A stretch of DNA of 64,000 nucleotides from the NCBI RefSeq assembly GCF_019279795.1, contig NC_056729.1:1861424055-1861488054 (forward strand). Direction: 5' to 3'. A program made the position numbers and the translations under genes. The notes under the pieces are model-generated. The model was not told where the DNA came from and searched no databases. It saw nothing but the letters and a program-made list of their open reading frames with translations. Below, in pieces: positions 24,834-36,144 of the stretch (within the stretch, counting starts at the first letter, position 1; every line of letters starts with the position of its first letter). Origin of the DNA: Protopterus annectens (taxonomy: Eukaryota > Chordata > Ceratodontiformes > Protopteridae).

Positions 24834-27000
24834 TTATTTATTTATTTATTTCAGTCAGTTTGATTACCGGGGAAGTCCACTGGGCTAATGGGCCCGTTTT
24901 CAGTGGAGGCCCGGGGAGAAAAGCTCCAAAACACAAACAAATCAATACATTTATATATACAGATTACAAAATAATTTCAAAGTACATGCTAATCCAAGTT
25001 CAAATTCTGAATTACAATGATAATTCCAGTAAACAAGTAAAGTCAAAGTCACTCTAAGAAACAAGTATCAGGTGGTTGTAACAGAAGAAACACAACAATT
25101 CCACTTTTGTTTTGAGAAAAAGGCAATACTTGGGATATTACTGTTTTTTGTGCTGTTCACTAAGCATAGTGCATTATAGAAAGGAGAACAGGTGCAGAAT
25201 AGAAGGAGGTTAGTCTGGGGCAAATGGAGTAGAAAGTTTAGGTATTAAAGGCAGAGGAGTGCAGTTGCAAATTCTGTTATGAAAGAAGTAGGAATGAAGC
25301 AGAGTTTTGAAGTTGTTTAGGTTGGTACTGGTCCTTAGTGACAAGGGCAGAGCATTCCATTTCTTAGCAAGTGTAAAGGATAAGAGAAGCAGGCCAGCAG
25401 GGCGTTGGGGTTTTTGAACTGTGATCAGGTTATGTTGAGAAGATCTAAGTGGTCGAGAGGGGGTATAAGGGAGCAGGAGATTTTCAAGGGCTGGGCAGTT
25501 TGAAGGGTATAGTAGTAGCTTGAAGGCTGTGGTGAGTTGGAGGAGGTTAAGTTGATTAGGAAGTTCTAGCCAGTTTAGGGTGAGAAGGGAGGAGCAGTGA
25601 TGGGAAGAGGATTTTGCATTAGTGGCAAACCTGGCGATTGTGTTGTAGCATAGCTCAAGTTTGGATGTAAGAGAGGATGAGAGATTAGTAAGCAGGGAGG
25701 CACCGTATAGGAGGGAAGGAAGGAGGAAGGTAGAAGCAAGGGTTAGTCTAGAGTGAGGAGAGAGGAAGTGGTTGTTTCTATACAATAGACCTAGTTTTAT
25801 GTGAGTTTTTTTGATATTCAGTTGGATATGTGTATTAAATTTTAGTTGATCGTCGATAGTGACACCAAGAAGTTTGGAGGAAGATACAGTTTCGATAGAG
25901 GAATTATTAAGGCTAGTGATTAGGAATGACTGTTTGTCAAGAGAGGAGGATTTAGAGGGAGAGAAAAGGAGTATCTTAGTTTTGTTGGCATTTAGGGAGA
26001 GGTGGTTTTGTAGCATCCACTTTTCAGTGGTAGAGAAGGCACTTTAGGTTAGGGCTTGGAGGTCTCTTAGGTTAGAGGCAGAGCAGATTAATGTTGAATC
26101 ATCAGCGTATTGAACGATTTTAGTGTTGGGGATGGCCTTGTAGAAGTCATTTATGAAGATATTAAATAGTCCGAGTAATGGACCGAGTATGGAACCTTGA
26201 GGTACTCCGGTAGGAGTAGGAAGAAAAGAGGAGGTAGCTTGGCCCCATTTCACTGCTTGAGATCTGTTAGAGAGGTAGCTAGAAAACCAGGAAAGGGATT
26301 GTGAGGAAAGGTTGAGATTTGATAAGTGGTTTAGGAGGTGTGTATGTGAGATAGTATCAAAAGCTTTGGATAAATCTAGGAGGACAGTGGATACTATATT
26401 ACCAGCGTCACAGGCAGAGTTAACTGAGTGTAGGAAGGAGAGAAGGGCAGTGTTAGTACTATGTCCAGGGCCGAAGCTGTGTTGGGTGGGAGATAGAAGC
26501 TGGTGCTTGGTGAGGAAAGGCAGGAGTTGTAGGTGGATACATTTTTCTAGGATTTTAGATATAGGGGAGAGAATGGCAATAGGGCGGAAATTTGTGACTG
26601 AACAGTTTTTGCCACCTTTGTGGAGAGGTAGAATGTATGCAGAGCGCCAAAGTTTGGGTACGTAAGATTCAAGTAAAGACCTGTTGATTAGGATGCTGAT
26701 GGGAAGAGCAACAGCGTCGTGGGCAATTTTTAGGAAGGCAGATGGGATGTTATCTGGGGTATTAGAGCAGGGTTTTAATTTAAGAAGGAGTTTTTTTATT
26801 TGGTTGATAGATACAGGTTTTAGTCTGAAAGAGGGTGGTTGAGAACTGTTTGAGGAAGATTGAGTAGAGGCAGGAGATATATGATTGTTGGGAAAAGTTT
26901 TAGTTAGCTCGGCAATGGAGGAGGTGAAGAAGGAGTTAAATAGAGAGGCTATTTCAAGGTTCAAAGAGTTAGTTGTCATGGCTATCCTTATCAAGTAAAC
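24834..27000 (-). mobile_element. LINE B (L2-like) copy, best-preserved RT half
   Basis: The 3' end is at 24834 (plus strand 'ATTTATTTATTTATTTATTT' tail, then the terminal block with 'GGCCCGGGGAGAAAAGCTCC'), a 3' UTR runs to about 25205, and the ORF2 RT half occupies 25210-26994. 5' truncated: endonuclease absent. At about 27000 it meets another LINE B in the opposite orientation. Confidence 0.9.
25210..26994 (-). pseudogene. LINE B reverse transcriptase, one internal stop
   Basis: One reading frame of about 595 codons runs from 26994 to 25210 with a single in-frame TAA at 26044-26046. N-terminal half: 'PDNIPSAFLKIAHDA', 'LWRSAYILPLHKGGKNCSVT', 'NFRPIAILSPISKILEKCI', 'LLDLSKAFDTISH', 'TGVPQGSILGPLLGLFNIFI', then an intact catalytic box Q-Y-A-D-D-S-T-L-I. 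C-terminal half: 'LNANKTKILLFSPSKSSS', 'SKLLGVTIDDQLKF', 'LNWLELPNQLNLLQLTTAFK', 'SRPLRSSQHNLITVQ' and 'KKWNALPLSLRTSTNLNNFK', the L2-type C-terminal layout. This is the most recent-looking LINE B copy here. It would need only the one stop corrected to be open, but lacks its endonuclease, so it is not autonomous. Confidence 0.9.
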
Positions 27001-28245
27001 AACTTATGAAATAGAGACAAAGCATGGAATGTCTGGAAAAACAAATAAAACTGATCCTGCTTTATTAGCATATCGACAGTTAGTAAATCTAATGCAAAAA
27101 CCTGTTATTCATCAAATCAAAACATACACAGTACCAATTTAAAACTGTCCCGAGCCTCCATCAATAAACTATTAAATCCAGGGCAAGCTACACAACAACA
27201 CTAAATGCACTGAAATAAAATGATACAATGGCCAACCAATTCAATATCCACTTAATACAGACAGCGCAGTCGGTCATTAACCAACTAGGCAACTAATGAA
27301 GTTCTTGATGCCCTTACTTAGTCAGATAATATCTTTCAGCATTTATCCTTCCAACCAGTTCCCAAAGATACCATCAATAAATACCTGAAAAAATGTACAA
27401 CTGCCTTGAAGGTCTACAGCTGAGGCTATTGTAGATCCAGTTTCATTTCTGATAATTTCTGAAATTGATCCATATCTAAAAATAAAGCCCCTTACTATGG
27501 AAAAATTCTTTGCTATTCCACTATACAAGGGTAGAATCAGTACAGATCTTTCAAACTATAGACCAATTACCATTTTACCTCCCCATCAGAAATATTAGAA
27601 AAAATTGTTTGTATGCAACTTCTCAACTGTGTAATAGATGACCAGCTTCTGTTTTCAACCCAGCATGGCTTCCTTCCTCATCACAGCACGATTGCTGAAT
27701 TGTAATACAGTAGACATCTGTAGAAATGCTGCAGACCTACTCTTCACCATCTTCCTAGACTTATCAAAAGTTTTTATATCCTTTGGGCTCAACAACTGTT
27801 CACTACACTAGTTCCAGAGCTAACTAACACTTAAAGACAGCATAAGCAGTGAAATGGAAAAATTATTTCTCCTCTTGCCTGAACAAGGATTTATACTAGG
27901 CCCCATACTTCTCAACATATTCATCAGTAACATCTACACTGTTAGAAAAATGCTACTCTAGTCCATTATGGTGGTGTCTCTACTCTAATCTGCTCTGCCA
28001 AATCTGTCTAAGTGCCAAGACATTACACAGAAGTCCTTCTTATTGATTGAAACATGTCATGTAATTCACAACCAGTACTAAACCAAAAAAAACTAAATTA
28101 CTACTCTTTTCCCAAAACGCATCTGTACCAAAACAACATTATTCACTATCATGTCTGCTGTAAACTCTAAGACAGAACATGTAAACCACACTCAGTTACC
28201 AGGTTTCATTATAATGACCATTTTAAATTTGACCACCATTTATCA
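27000..28245 (+). mobile_element. LINE B (+), first part, split by Penelope insertion
   Basis: Decayed plus-strand LINE B: linker ('LAYRQLVNLMQKP' region near 27070), RT palm ('QLLFSTQHGFLPHHST' near 27640, 'LPRLIKSF' near 27750), up to the segment corresponding to 'TKLLGVTIDD..KF' at 28190-28235. The sequence that should follow ('KLGALY...YLTD') resumes at about 36825, on the far side of the Penelope-like block. Many stops. Confidence 0.8.
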
Positions 28246-28299
28246 AACGTAGAAATAAAACAATGCAACGGGTCCGCAGCAGCAAAAACCTTTAATCAC

Positions 28300-28365
28300 A
28301 AATGAAGTTGAGCGCTTTCGTCTACTAATGTCAGAGACTTCTTCAGAATAAAGTTCAGTTTCACA
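28300..28365 (-). ncRNA. Hammerhead-ribozyme-like core in Penelope terminal repeat
   Basis: On the minus strand CTGAAGA (28346-28340) is followed by the stem GTCT...AGAC, then GAAA (28319-28316), then GCGCTC. This is the CUGANGA-stem II-GAAA-short stem III-UH layout of a type I hammerhead, with one extra unpaired A before stem II. Stem I pairing is weak by eye (TT/AA, then TGAA/TTCA beyond an internal loop). Related cores lie at 36682-36712 (GAAA kept) and about 29392 (decayed). Confidence 0.4.
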
Positions 28366-28639
28366 AATGCTCCTTTTATCCCTCTGATAAAACCATACCC
28401 CCTAATTAGTTGAAAACGTGACAATTAAAAAACAAAATCCAAGACAAGTCACTTAATACATAAAAACAATTCTATTCCTATACTTTTGAATATTTACAAA
28501 ATCCACATGTCAATACATTTTTATGCCTCACTAACTAAATGTTATACATAATACAAATCTTTTTGTAATGCAACAGTCAGCGAATAAATATGCCAGACAT
28601 AGCTACCTAAGTCTATAACATAAATATAACTGTCTATGG

Positions 28640-29335
28640 CTATAGCATAAACATAGCTTTGAGTTTTAAAGCACTAATGATGGAAATATCATTGAGTCCA
28701 GGAGAAACAGATGCCTGACACTTTAGTTGCCACCTCATTTCTTTAAATTGAAGAAAAGTGTCAGATGGTCCCCCCCTCGGGCCCAAGATCAACCTTGTCA
28801 ATAATACAAAATTTGAAGGTGTGTAATTCATTCTCCCTAACATATCTCCATAAAGCATTTTTTCATCTTTTTTCTTAATACTATATAAATGCTGGTAGAT
28901 TCTTTCCCTAAGGCTCCCGATAGTCTTGCCTATATAGAAGCCTGGGTATAACTGGCACTTAGCAACATAAACAACTCCCTTTGTGCCACATTGATACTTG
29001 TGCTTGAATTTTATTTCAACATCTGGTGTAATCACCATACTAGTGCCTTCCGCTATATATTTGCATTGCCCACATCGACCACATTTCACAGTTCTCCCAC
29101 TTATGAATTTTTATATTGGTCTTTCTGTATATATTTTAATACACATATCTTTCTTGTACATTATAGTAGGTCTTTCTCCTGTCCTTTTTAGATGTTCCTG
29201 GTCTACTGTGAAAATGTTCCAATGTCGACTAATAACGTTTCTAATTTGTTCAAAATGCAAATTGTGATGTAAAATCAAAGCTTTATTGTACCCTAATATG
29301 TCATTGCCTTTGATTTGTCTATTGTCATTCTCCAC
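28640..29335 (-). pseudogene. Penelope C-terminal region with GIY-YIG endonuclease
   Basis: Two open stretches. 29335-29111 reads 'YNKALILHHNLHFEQIRNVI', 'RHWNIFTVDQEHL' and 'PTIMYKKDMCIKI', the RT-to-endonuclease linker. 29089-28640 begins with the CxxC cluster 'MKCGRCGQCKYI' and contains 'KGVVYVAKC...GFYIGKTIGSLRERIYQHL', the GIY-YIG core with its Arg and His/Tyr residues. GIY-YIG plus this linker is diagnostic for Penelope-like retroelements. A frameshift around 29095 separates the two; the 3' end is frameshifted near 28780. Confidence 0.85.
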
Positions 29336-29515
29336 AAAATTCCTACCGATGTTTTGCAGTAGTGACCTAATGTCCCTTGAACTTTATTTTGAAGAAGTGT
29401 CTGACCTTAGTAGACAAAAGAGCTCAACTTCATTTGTGATTAAAGGTTTTTGCTGCTGTGGACCAGTTTCATTGTTTTATTTTTACAGTTTGTGGTGTTT
29501 TGAACTTATTGGTTT

Positions 29516-30543
29516 GTGTTTGTGATGGAAACGGTCACCGTTGGCAAAGACATTACATCAGATTTGCAATTAGCCTTACTGGCCACTATTCACAACTTGT
29601 CGGTTCAGGTGCAAGAGTTAAATAAGCAATTGGCTGGATTCACTAAAGAAAAAAACAGTGGAGACAACAGTCAATCCTGGGGTTTATCGCAAGCTAGTAA
29701 CTGTTCTTTTATCACTCCAGGACAATGAACTGGTATGATTTCAATAGGACTGGCTCCTACCAATGGAGATATTGAATTAGGACAGATTTTGGCCAATGGG
29801 CGTCGATCTGAATAACAGGATGAGAGGAACCAATCGGGTTCCAATTACTGTAGCAATGGCGACGTTGCAGGTTATTCGAGAACCAATCGAAACAGAGCTG
29901 GACATGACGACACAGTGAGGACTCCATTCTCCCTTAGTGACTGGCTTTCTCATGGCAAAACTTGGCAATTGCAGGAGGCTAATGAAGCAACACATGGTTT
30001 ATCACTCGACCAACAATTACAGCATTTGCATAACCAGGTTTTAAAGCTGCGAAAATTACAAATTGAAAATGGATCTTTTAAGAGTGTCTACGAAACGAGA
30101 TTGTACCCAAGGTACTAAGGAGCCGGAAGTATCCGAATGGACTAGTACAGGACTCTAATTTATACCGTGAGTTAATTTCTTTGTTTAACAAGCAGGGATG
30201 TGAATTACTAGAAGTCCTTATTAAGGACAATGACAGGAAAATGTCTAGTTTGATTGATAATATTAATCAATTGTACAAGGAAAGCAAGAGAAACATCTTA
30301 TTTTGTGTGAAAGAAGGGGACTATAGGGCTGTGTTTGTAGGTGTTGACAAGCAGATTCACATATTAAAAAGTAAAAAAAAACAAAAGAAAAACTGTGTAG
30401 GGATAAAAAAGAATATGAAAGGGGTACGGCGTACCCAGCACCACCTGGACATTCAGGCAGGATTGTTAATTGGGATGCTGCTAGTGATAATGATGCAATT
30501 GAACTTGGACAAAACAATTTTGACGTTCAAAATAACTCTGTGA
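29516..30543 (+). pseudogene. Penelope ORF, N-terminal region
   Basis: Three frameshifted open stretches: 29516-29728 ('SDLQLALLATIHNLSVQVQ', heptad-like leucines), 29915-30118 ('LDQQLQHLHNQVLKLRKLQI') and 30181-30543 ('CELLEVLIKDNDRKMSSLID'). The leucine spacing suggests a coiled coil. Position just after the terminal repeat and before the recognisable 'SKGLNFVP' block supports it being the element's N-terminus. No conserved domain beyond that. Confidence 0.55.
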
Positions 30544-30778
30544 TTAATAACAACCAAAGTTTTTTTTTACCGACGCCTACCTTGAGGAGGTCAGAGAGAG
30601 AATACAAAACCAGACAGGTGGGAGAGGCAGCAATTTCAATTGGAGTGGTGTCTCAACCAGAGGGAGGGGCAGGTGAAGGGGAATTAATTGATAAACGACT
30701 TTTATACAGACGATGCTGTACACAATAGTGTTGGCGATGAGTTGCTTGGCAATCTAGGTTTGATGTCTGACATAGAAA

Positions 30779-32611
30779 ATGATGAAAAAGATGTGTGACA
30801 TTATTACAAATGTTAAACATGACTTTAGAGTTTACAACTACTGTGACTTAAATGTTGATGAAATATGGGCAAAGTTGTTTAGTAAAGGGTTGAATTTTGT
30901 GCCTGCAAAGGATGGTAAATTTGAAGAAGTGCTTTTACAATTAAAATTATTCACTAGGAAAATTAATTTATCTATCTTTTCCAGGCTAATGAACAGAATA
31001 AATTCAGTGCCAATAATAATTTGTGTAAAAAACCTAGTACATTTAACCCCCCATTACAACCAGTAGTACAACTATTTGAAAGGTTACGTGCAACAGATAT
31101 TAGAGCATTATTTAAGAGCAGGCACCCAGAAGTGCACAATCTTAAAAAAGACGAAGAAGAGTTATTGTTAGCAATAAGGAAGAATGCGAAGGTCAGGCAG
31201 CCTGATAAAGGAGGGGGCCTAGTGGTGATGAATACAGACAATTATGTTAACCCTGCTTTTTTTCTGACACATATGAAGAAGTATCAGTAAATGAGATTAA
31301 TATGGCCTGTCGAAGGATAGACATCGTATTGGATGACTTATTGCTCAATAGACAAATTGATGAAAGGGAACATGATTTTTTTATCTGTAACACACCCTAG
31401 GACCCCCACCATATTTGGCATTCCAAAAATTCATAAATGTGTGTATAATCCCCCACTACACCCTATTGTTGATGCAAAAGCATCAAAAACCTTCCCTTTG
31501 GCCAAATACATTGATACATATGTCAAGGAGGTAGTGAGGAAGCAGTCTTTTAGGTTCATAGGTAGGTACTAGGCTATTGGCCCTAGGGCCTATATAAGCC
31601 TAGTCAAAAGGTACCCTGGCTTTCGCCACCCAAGAAAATTATTTTCCTGTGCCACTGTCGAGCAGAGCCACAGAAGTGATCCCAGGGTGAATTTCCTATC
31701 TCCCATCCAATCATCAATATTTTTCTTGAAGAGTGCTAATGAGGAGCTTTGTTTGTTATAGACAGGTAGTTTGTTCCAGAGTATGGGAAGTCTCTGGGAC
31801 AGGAATCTATCCTTCCAGCATGTTCTGTTTATTGTGGTAACAAGGTTTAGGTCCCTAGAGCGTGTAGCTCGGAGGGATTAGGATTTCTTTAAGTGGAGCA
31901 TGTCCAAAAGCTCTGGGTTTGATATAGCTTTGTGTGTTAGGCAGAGATCGTGTCTGAGTATTTTAAAAGACTCTTGAGACTTTCTATCTAGAATCACTAA
32001 TGACCTTTTTGACGATAATTTGATTTTTGTGACCATCAACGTCAAAGATTTATTTTCAGTGATTCCACATGGAATACGGCTTGACTGTTTTTTTGACTTT
32101 TTCAGCCAATATACTGATATAAGTTCAACACGTGCCCTAACTTTAAGAACTTTAATGGAATGTATACTTGAGAACAAGTACATTCTATTTGAACAACAGT
32201 TATTTAGACAAAAACTAGAGTTGCAATGGTGGCAGCTTGCGTCCCATTGTTTGTTAATATAGTATTGGTCTATTGGGAGAAAATAAACTGTGTTTCCATC
32301 TGAGTTCTCGGTCCACTAGAACCAGTATTGTAGATTCTTGGTCAATATTATTTTTTTGGAAGAGTACGGTGGAAAAGTTGGGGGAATGTTTTGAATTTTT
32401 GAACAAATCTGCCAACTTTTTAGAATTTACAATGAACATGGATGAGGAGACTATTAGTTTTCTTGACGTTAGGATTACAAAAGACAGAACAAATAGGTGT
32501 TTTATCTCAAACCTGTACAGGAAACCTACCTATTCAAACAGCCTACTACACTTTGACAGTTGGCACCCAGTGCACCAAAGGAAGTCATTGGTGAAGGGGC
32601 AATACGTTTGA
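30779..32611 (+). pseudogene. Penelope reverse transcriptase, broken and catalytically altered
   Basis: In order: 'LFSKGLNFVPAKDGKFEEVL' with 'KLFTRKINLSIF' (the Penelope N-terminal signature), 'VRQPDKGGGLVVMNTDNYV', 'TPTIFGIPKIHK', 'PLHPIVDAKASKTFPLAKYI', then a LINE A insertion at 31552-31960, then 'VTINVKDLFSVIPHG', 'VAMVAACVPLFVNIV' in a shifted frame, and 'ISFLDVRITKDRT' with 'NLYRKPTYSNSLLHFD'. Motif A has Asn for the catalytic Asp (codon 32038-32040). Motif C reads V-D-S where Y-x-D-D is expected (32330-32338). So it is dead both by frame and by active site. Confidence 0.85.
31552..31960 (-). mobile_element. LINE A 3' fragment inserted in Penelope RT
   Basis: The plus strand starts 'TAGGTTCATAGGTAGGTACT' like the 3' end of LINE A copy 2 at 5503, and stays alignable for about 400 bp ('GAGTATGGGAAGTCTCTGGG', 'CTATCCTTCCAGCATGTTCT'). 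It interrupts the Penelope RT between 'VVRKQSF' and 'ILKDS'. It is 5' truncated, as expected for target-primed insertion. No target duplication longer than about 4 bp is visible. Confidence 0.9.
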
Positions 32612-32718
32612 CTGGCCCGGACGGTGAGTTGTGACCAATTGTTTGAGAATGAGTGCCTTAGGTTCAAGGAAATGTTGGGGATAGATGATATCCAAGTAAT
32701 TTTGTCAACGATATAGAA

Positions 32719-33519
32719 ATGGAAGTCAAGACAAAGAGAAAACAAGGAACATTCAGGCCACTACTGGGAAACATTGGTAGGAATTTTGTTGAGAATGACA
32801 ATAGACAAATCAAAGACAATGACATATTAGGGTACAATAAAGCTTTGATTTTACATCACAATTTGCATTTTAAACAAATTAGAACCGTTATTAGTCGACG
32901 TTGGAACATTTTCACAGCAGACCAGGAACATCTATAAAGGACAGGAAAAAGACTTCTATAATGTACAAGAAAGATATAAAGAGATGTGTATTAGAATGTA
33001 TATAGAAAGACCAATAGAGAAATTCATAAGTGGGAGAACTGTGAAATGTGGTTGATGTGGGCAATGCAAATATATAGCAGAAGGCACTAGTATGGTGATT
33101 ACCTACTACAGTGTACAAGAAAGATGTGTATTCGAATGTATACAGAAAGACCAACAGAAAAATTCATAAGTAGGAGAACTGTGAAATGTGGTCGATGTGG
33201 GCAATGCAAATATATAGCGGAAGGCACTAGTATGGTGATTACACCAGATGTTGAAAATAAGTATCAATGTGGCACAAAGGGAGTTGTTTATGTTGCTAAG
33301 TGCCAGTTATACCCAGGCTTCTATATAGGCAAGACTATCAGGAGCCTTAGGGAAAGAATTTACCAGCATTTATATAGTGTTAAGAAAAAAGATGAAAAAA
33401 ATGCTTTATGGAGATATGTTAGGGAGAATGAAGTACACACCTTCAAATTTTGTATTATTGACAAGGTTGATCTGGGGGGGGGGGGCTATCTGACACTTTT
33501 CTTCAATTTAAAGAAATGA
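32719..33519 (+). pseudogene. Penelope linker and GIY-YIG endonuclease, with local duplication
   Basis: 32719-32937 encodes 'YNKALILHHNLHFKQIRTVI' and 'RRWNIFTADQEHL'. 33124-33519 encodes 'VKCGRCGQCKYIAEGTSM', 'YQCGTKGVVYVAKCQLYPGF', 'YIGKTIRSLRERIYQHLYS' and 'DEKNALWRYVREN'. Between them about 140 bp containing the CxxC cluster are duplicated in tandem (32962-33103 and 33112-33244), and the first copy has a stop where the second has the Arg of 'CGRCGQC'. A G-run at about 33474-33484 frameshifts the C-terminus. Confidence 0.85.
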
Positions 33520-34105
33520 GGTGGTAACTAAAGTGTCAGGCATCTCTTTCTGCTGGACTCAATGATATTTCCATCACTAGTGCTTTAAGACTCAAAGCTA
33601 TGTTTATGCTATAGCCATAGACAGTTATATGTATGTTATAGACTTAGGTAGCTATGTCTGGCATATTTATTCGCTGACTGTAGCATTACAAAAGATTCGT
33701 ATTATGTACAACATTTTAGTTAGTGAGGCATAAAAATTTACTGACACGTGGATTTTGTAAATATTCAAAAGTATATTTATTTATTTATTTATCTTATATT
33801 TGTTGAAGGGGTTTGTCCGACTGGGCTACAATTGCCCGTTTTCAGCAGAGGCCCGAGGAAAAAAGCTCCAACAGAAAAATAGAAATTTTACATATTGAAT
33901 ACATACAGAAAGCATTCATCAGTACCACACATTACTGCATTACAGTGCCACACATTACATTAATCAGTACCACACATTATTGCATTACAGTGTCATACAT
34001 TAAACTGTGGCAAGTGAAATACATAGAAATACATTCATCAGAGGGATACATTCATAATTACATATTATATACATAATAGTGCAATAGTTACATAGCTGAA
34101 ATATT

Positions 34106-34760
34106 TTACTATAGCAATAACCCATGCCTGGGTGTGGGTAATGCTGGATTTGCCCACGGTTGGTGTGGTTTGGTCACGAGGGTGAAGTCCGAGTTGCCAA
34201 ACAAAGACAACCATGGGTAAATACAGCATTACCAGAATGAGTTATTGCTATTATACAATGACATTATTTAAGAAAAAAAATAATTACTTTTCTTAAATAA
34301 TGGCATTGTATAATGCCTTCTTGCTGCCCTTCCGCAGCTGTTTGGTATTCTGCAGCAGTTTTGATGTACTGCGCATGCGTATGCTTAAGCAGTACATCAG
34401 AGCTGTGGGAGGAAGCAACGGAAAAAGCAAGATCTCCGTTGCTTTTTACAAACTGTCTTACTATGTTAAAGGAGTTTAACATAGCGAGACAGCTTTAAAA
34501 AAAAGCAACGGAAAAAGCAAGATCTCCATTACTTTTTTTTAAAGCTGTCTCGCTATGTTAAACTCCTTTAACATAGCGAGACAGTGTGCAACGGAGATCT
34601 TGCGTTCTCCATTGCTGTAAAAAAAGACTTATACTAATGGAAAAAGTCCGGGCGACCGGACCTTTTTCCATTAGTATAAGTCTGATTTACAACGTGCATG
34701 CTGACCAATCAGCGTGCACGTTTTAGAATATTAATGGGGGGGGTCGTTATATAATAGTTT
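34106..34760. mobile_element. Composite foldback element
   Basis: A chain of near-perfect hairpins: 'TAGCAATAAC'/'GTTATTGCTA' ends at 34112 and 34250; 34251-34315 ('ATTATACAATG'...'CATTGTATAATG'); 34363-34398; 34461-34482; 34551-34578; 34625-34683 (28-bp arms, one extra C); 34691-34722. A segment with 'GCAACGGAAAAAGCAAGATC' occurs twice. It interrupts the LINE B 3' UTR. Outer ends resemble each other only loosely (TATAGCAATAACCC and the complement TATTATATAACGACCC). No coding capacity. Class and family uncertain. Confidence 0.6.
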
Positions 34761-34860
34761 TGTTTGTACAGTGATGTACCAAGAGGAGAAGATAAAGTAG
34801 TACATTTGTTTACTGAAGGGAAAGAAGAGAGAAGAGAAGTAGAAGGTTATAGGGGAGTGT

Positions 34861-36144
34861 TTACGGGGGATAATTACATTGGCAAGTCCATTTTTCATGA
34901 AGGTATTTTTTTGTAGTCGTTTTGAATTGATTGGGATGTTCAAGGAATCGTATATCTAGTGGTAGGCTATTCCAGGCCTTGGAAGGGTTAAAGCTATAGA
35001 CTAGGTGACCCATTTTGGTCCTTGGTTTGTAGATTTTTAGTAGGCCTTGTTCAGAACTGCGGAGTAATCTAGTGGGTAGGTAATGAGAGATTAGAGATGA
35101 GATAGTTGGACAGAAAGAGGGTTTGTAGAGAATGGAATGAATAATCTGAAACTGATTATACTGAAGCAGGTTAGGTAATTCCAGCCAATTTAGTTCTTTT
35201 AGTGGGAGACAGTGATGGGACTTGTAAGAAATTTGGGCAGCAAATCTGGCAATCCTGTTATAAGTTGTTTCTAACTTGTTTAGTAGTCCAGTGTTGAGGC
35301 TGGTGAGAATTTGGGAGCTATAGAGTAAAGTGGGTAAGAGGTAGGCATTTGAAGGGGTTAGTTTTGCTGTTTTGGTAAGATATTTTTTGTTTCTATAGAG
35401 GAGACCTAGCTTGAGATGTGTTTTTCGGATACAATTATTTTTGTGTAAATCAAAGGTTATTCTGTCATCAATAGTAACACCTAAGAGTTTTGTACTGGTG
35501 TCCACCTGTATTTGAGTATTATTTTGTGACAATATGGAGAAGGAAGACTTTGTGTGGTTAAGGTTTTTAGGGAGAAAGAGTAGTAATTTGGTTTTATTTG
35601 GATTAAGGATAAGTTGATTTTCAGATAGCCAGTTTTCTACAGAGTTAAAAGAGGACTAAGTGTGTGATTTAAGTTGAGTTGGTGATTTGGCAATAGTGAT
35701 AAGTGTAGAATCCTCTGCATATTGTATCAATGAGGATCCAGGACAGGAAGAGTAGAGAAGGTTGGTAGAGATGTTAAAAAGAAGTGGCCCAAGGATGGAG
35801 CCTTGTGGAACACCCATTTTAACAGGAAGAAGAGGGGAGAAAGCTGAGAGCCATTTGACTGATTGGAGTCTATCAGAGAGATAGCTGTTAAATCAAGATA
35901 TGGCGGATGGAGAGAAGTGTAAGTTTGCTAGTTTAAGGAGAAGGAGTTTATGAGAGACTGTATCAAAGGCTTTAGAGAGGTCAATGAAGAGACGGGAAAT
36001 AAGTTTGTTACCGTCTCTAGCTAGTGATACAGAGTTTAGGAAAGACAGGAGAGCTGCAGTAGTGATGTGCATGAGACGAAAGCCATGTTGGGTAGGTGTG
36101 AGTAGATTTTCTTGCAAAAGGTAGTGTAAGACTTGATTGTGCAT
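34861..36144 (-). pseudogene. LINE B reverse transcriptase (broken)
   Basis: 34861-35532 encodes the C-terminal part ('TKLLGVTIDDRITFD', 'LKLGLLYRNKKYLTK', 'ELNWLELPNLLQYNQFQII', 'TRLLRSSEQGLLKIYKPRT', 'KAWNSLPLDIRFLEHPNQFK'). 35893-36144 encodes 'HNQVLHYLLQENLLTPTQHG' and 'RLFIDLSKAFDTVSHKLLLL'. Between them the catalytic box reads Y-A-E-D (about 35705-35725), one Asp lost. Multiple frame breaks. Confidence 0.85.

Larger units (their letters stand above)
28246..29378 (-). mobile_element. Penelope-like element, inverted 3' part with terminal repeat
   Basis: Minus-strand copy containing the end of the Penelope ORF (29335-28640) and the terminal repeat (28500-28246). It abuts the plus-strand element head to head at about 29378. 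An inverted, truncated copy joined to a full one is common in Penelope-like insertions, so it may have arisen in the same event. Confidence 0.8.
29379..33774 (+). mobile_element. Penelope-like element, main copy, first part
   Basis: Begins with a terminal repeat ('GAACTTTATTTTGAAGAAGT' at about 29379, to 29515) and continues through the whole ORF region: N-terminal coiled segment, RT and GIY-YIG. A LINE A fragment interrupts it at 31552-31960, and a LINE B insertion at 33775-36540 separates it from its terminal repeat at 36541-36808. Its 3' UTR (33530-33770) matches the inverted copy at 28500-28640. Confidence 0.85.
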
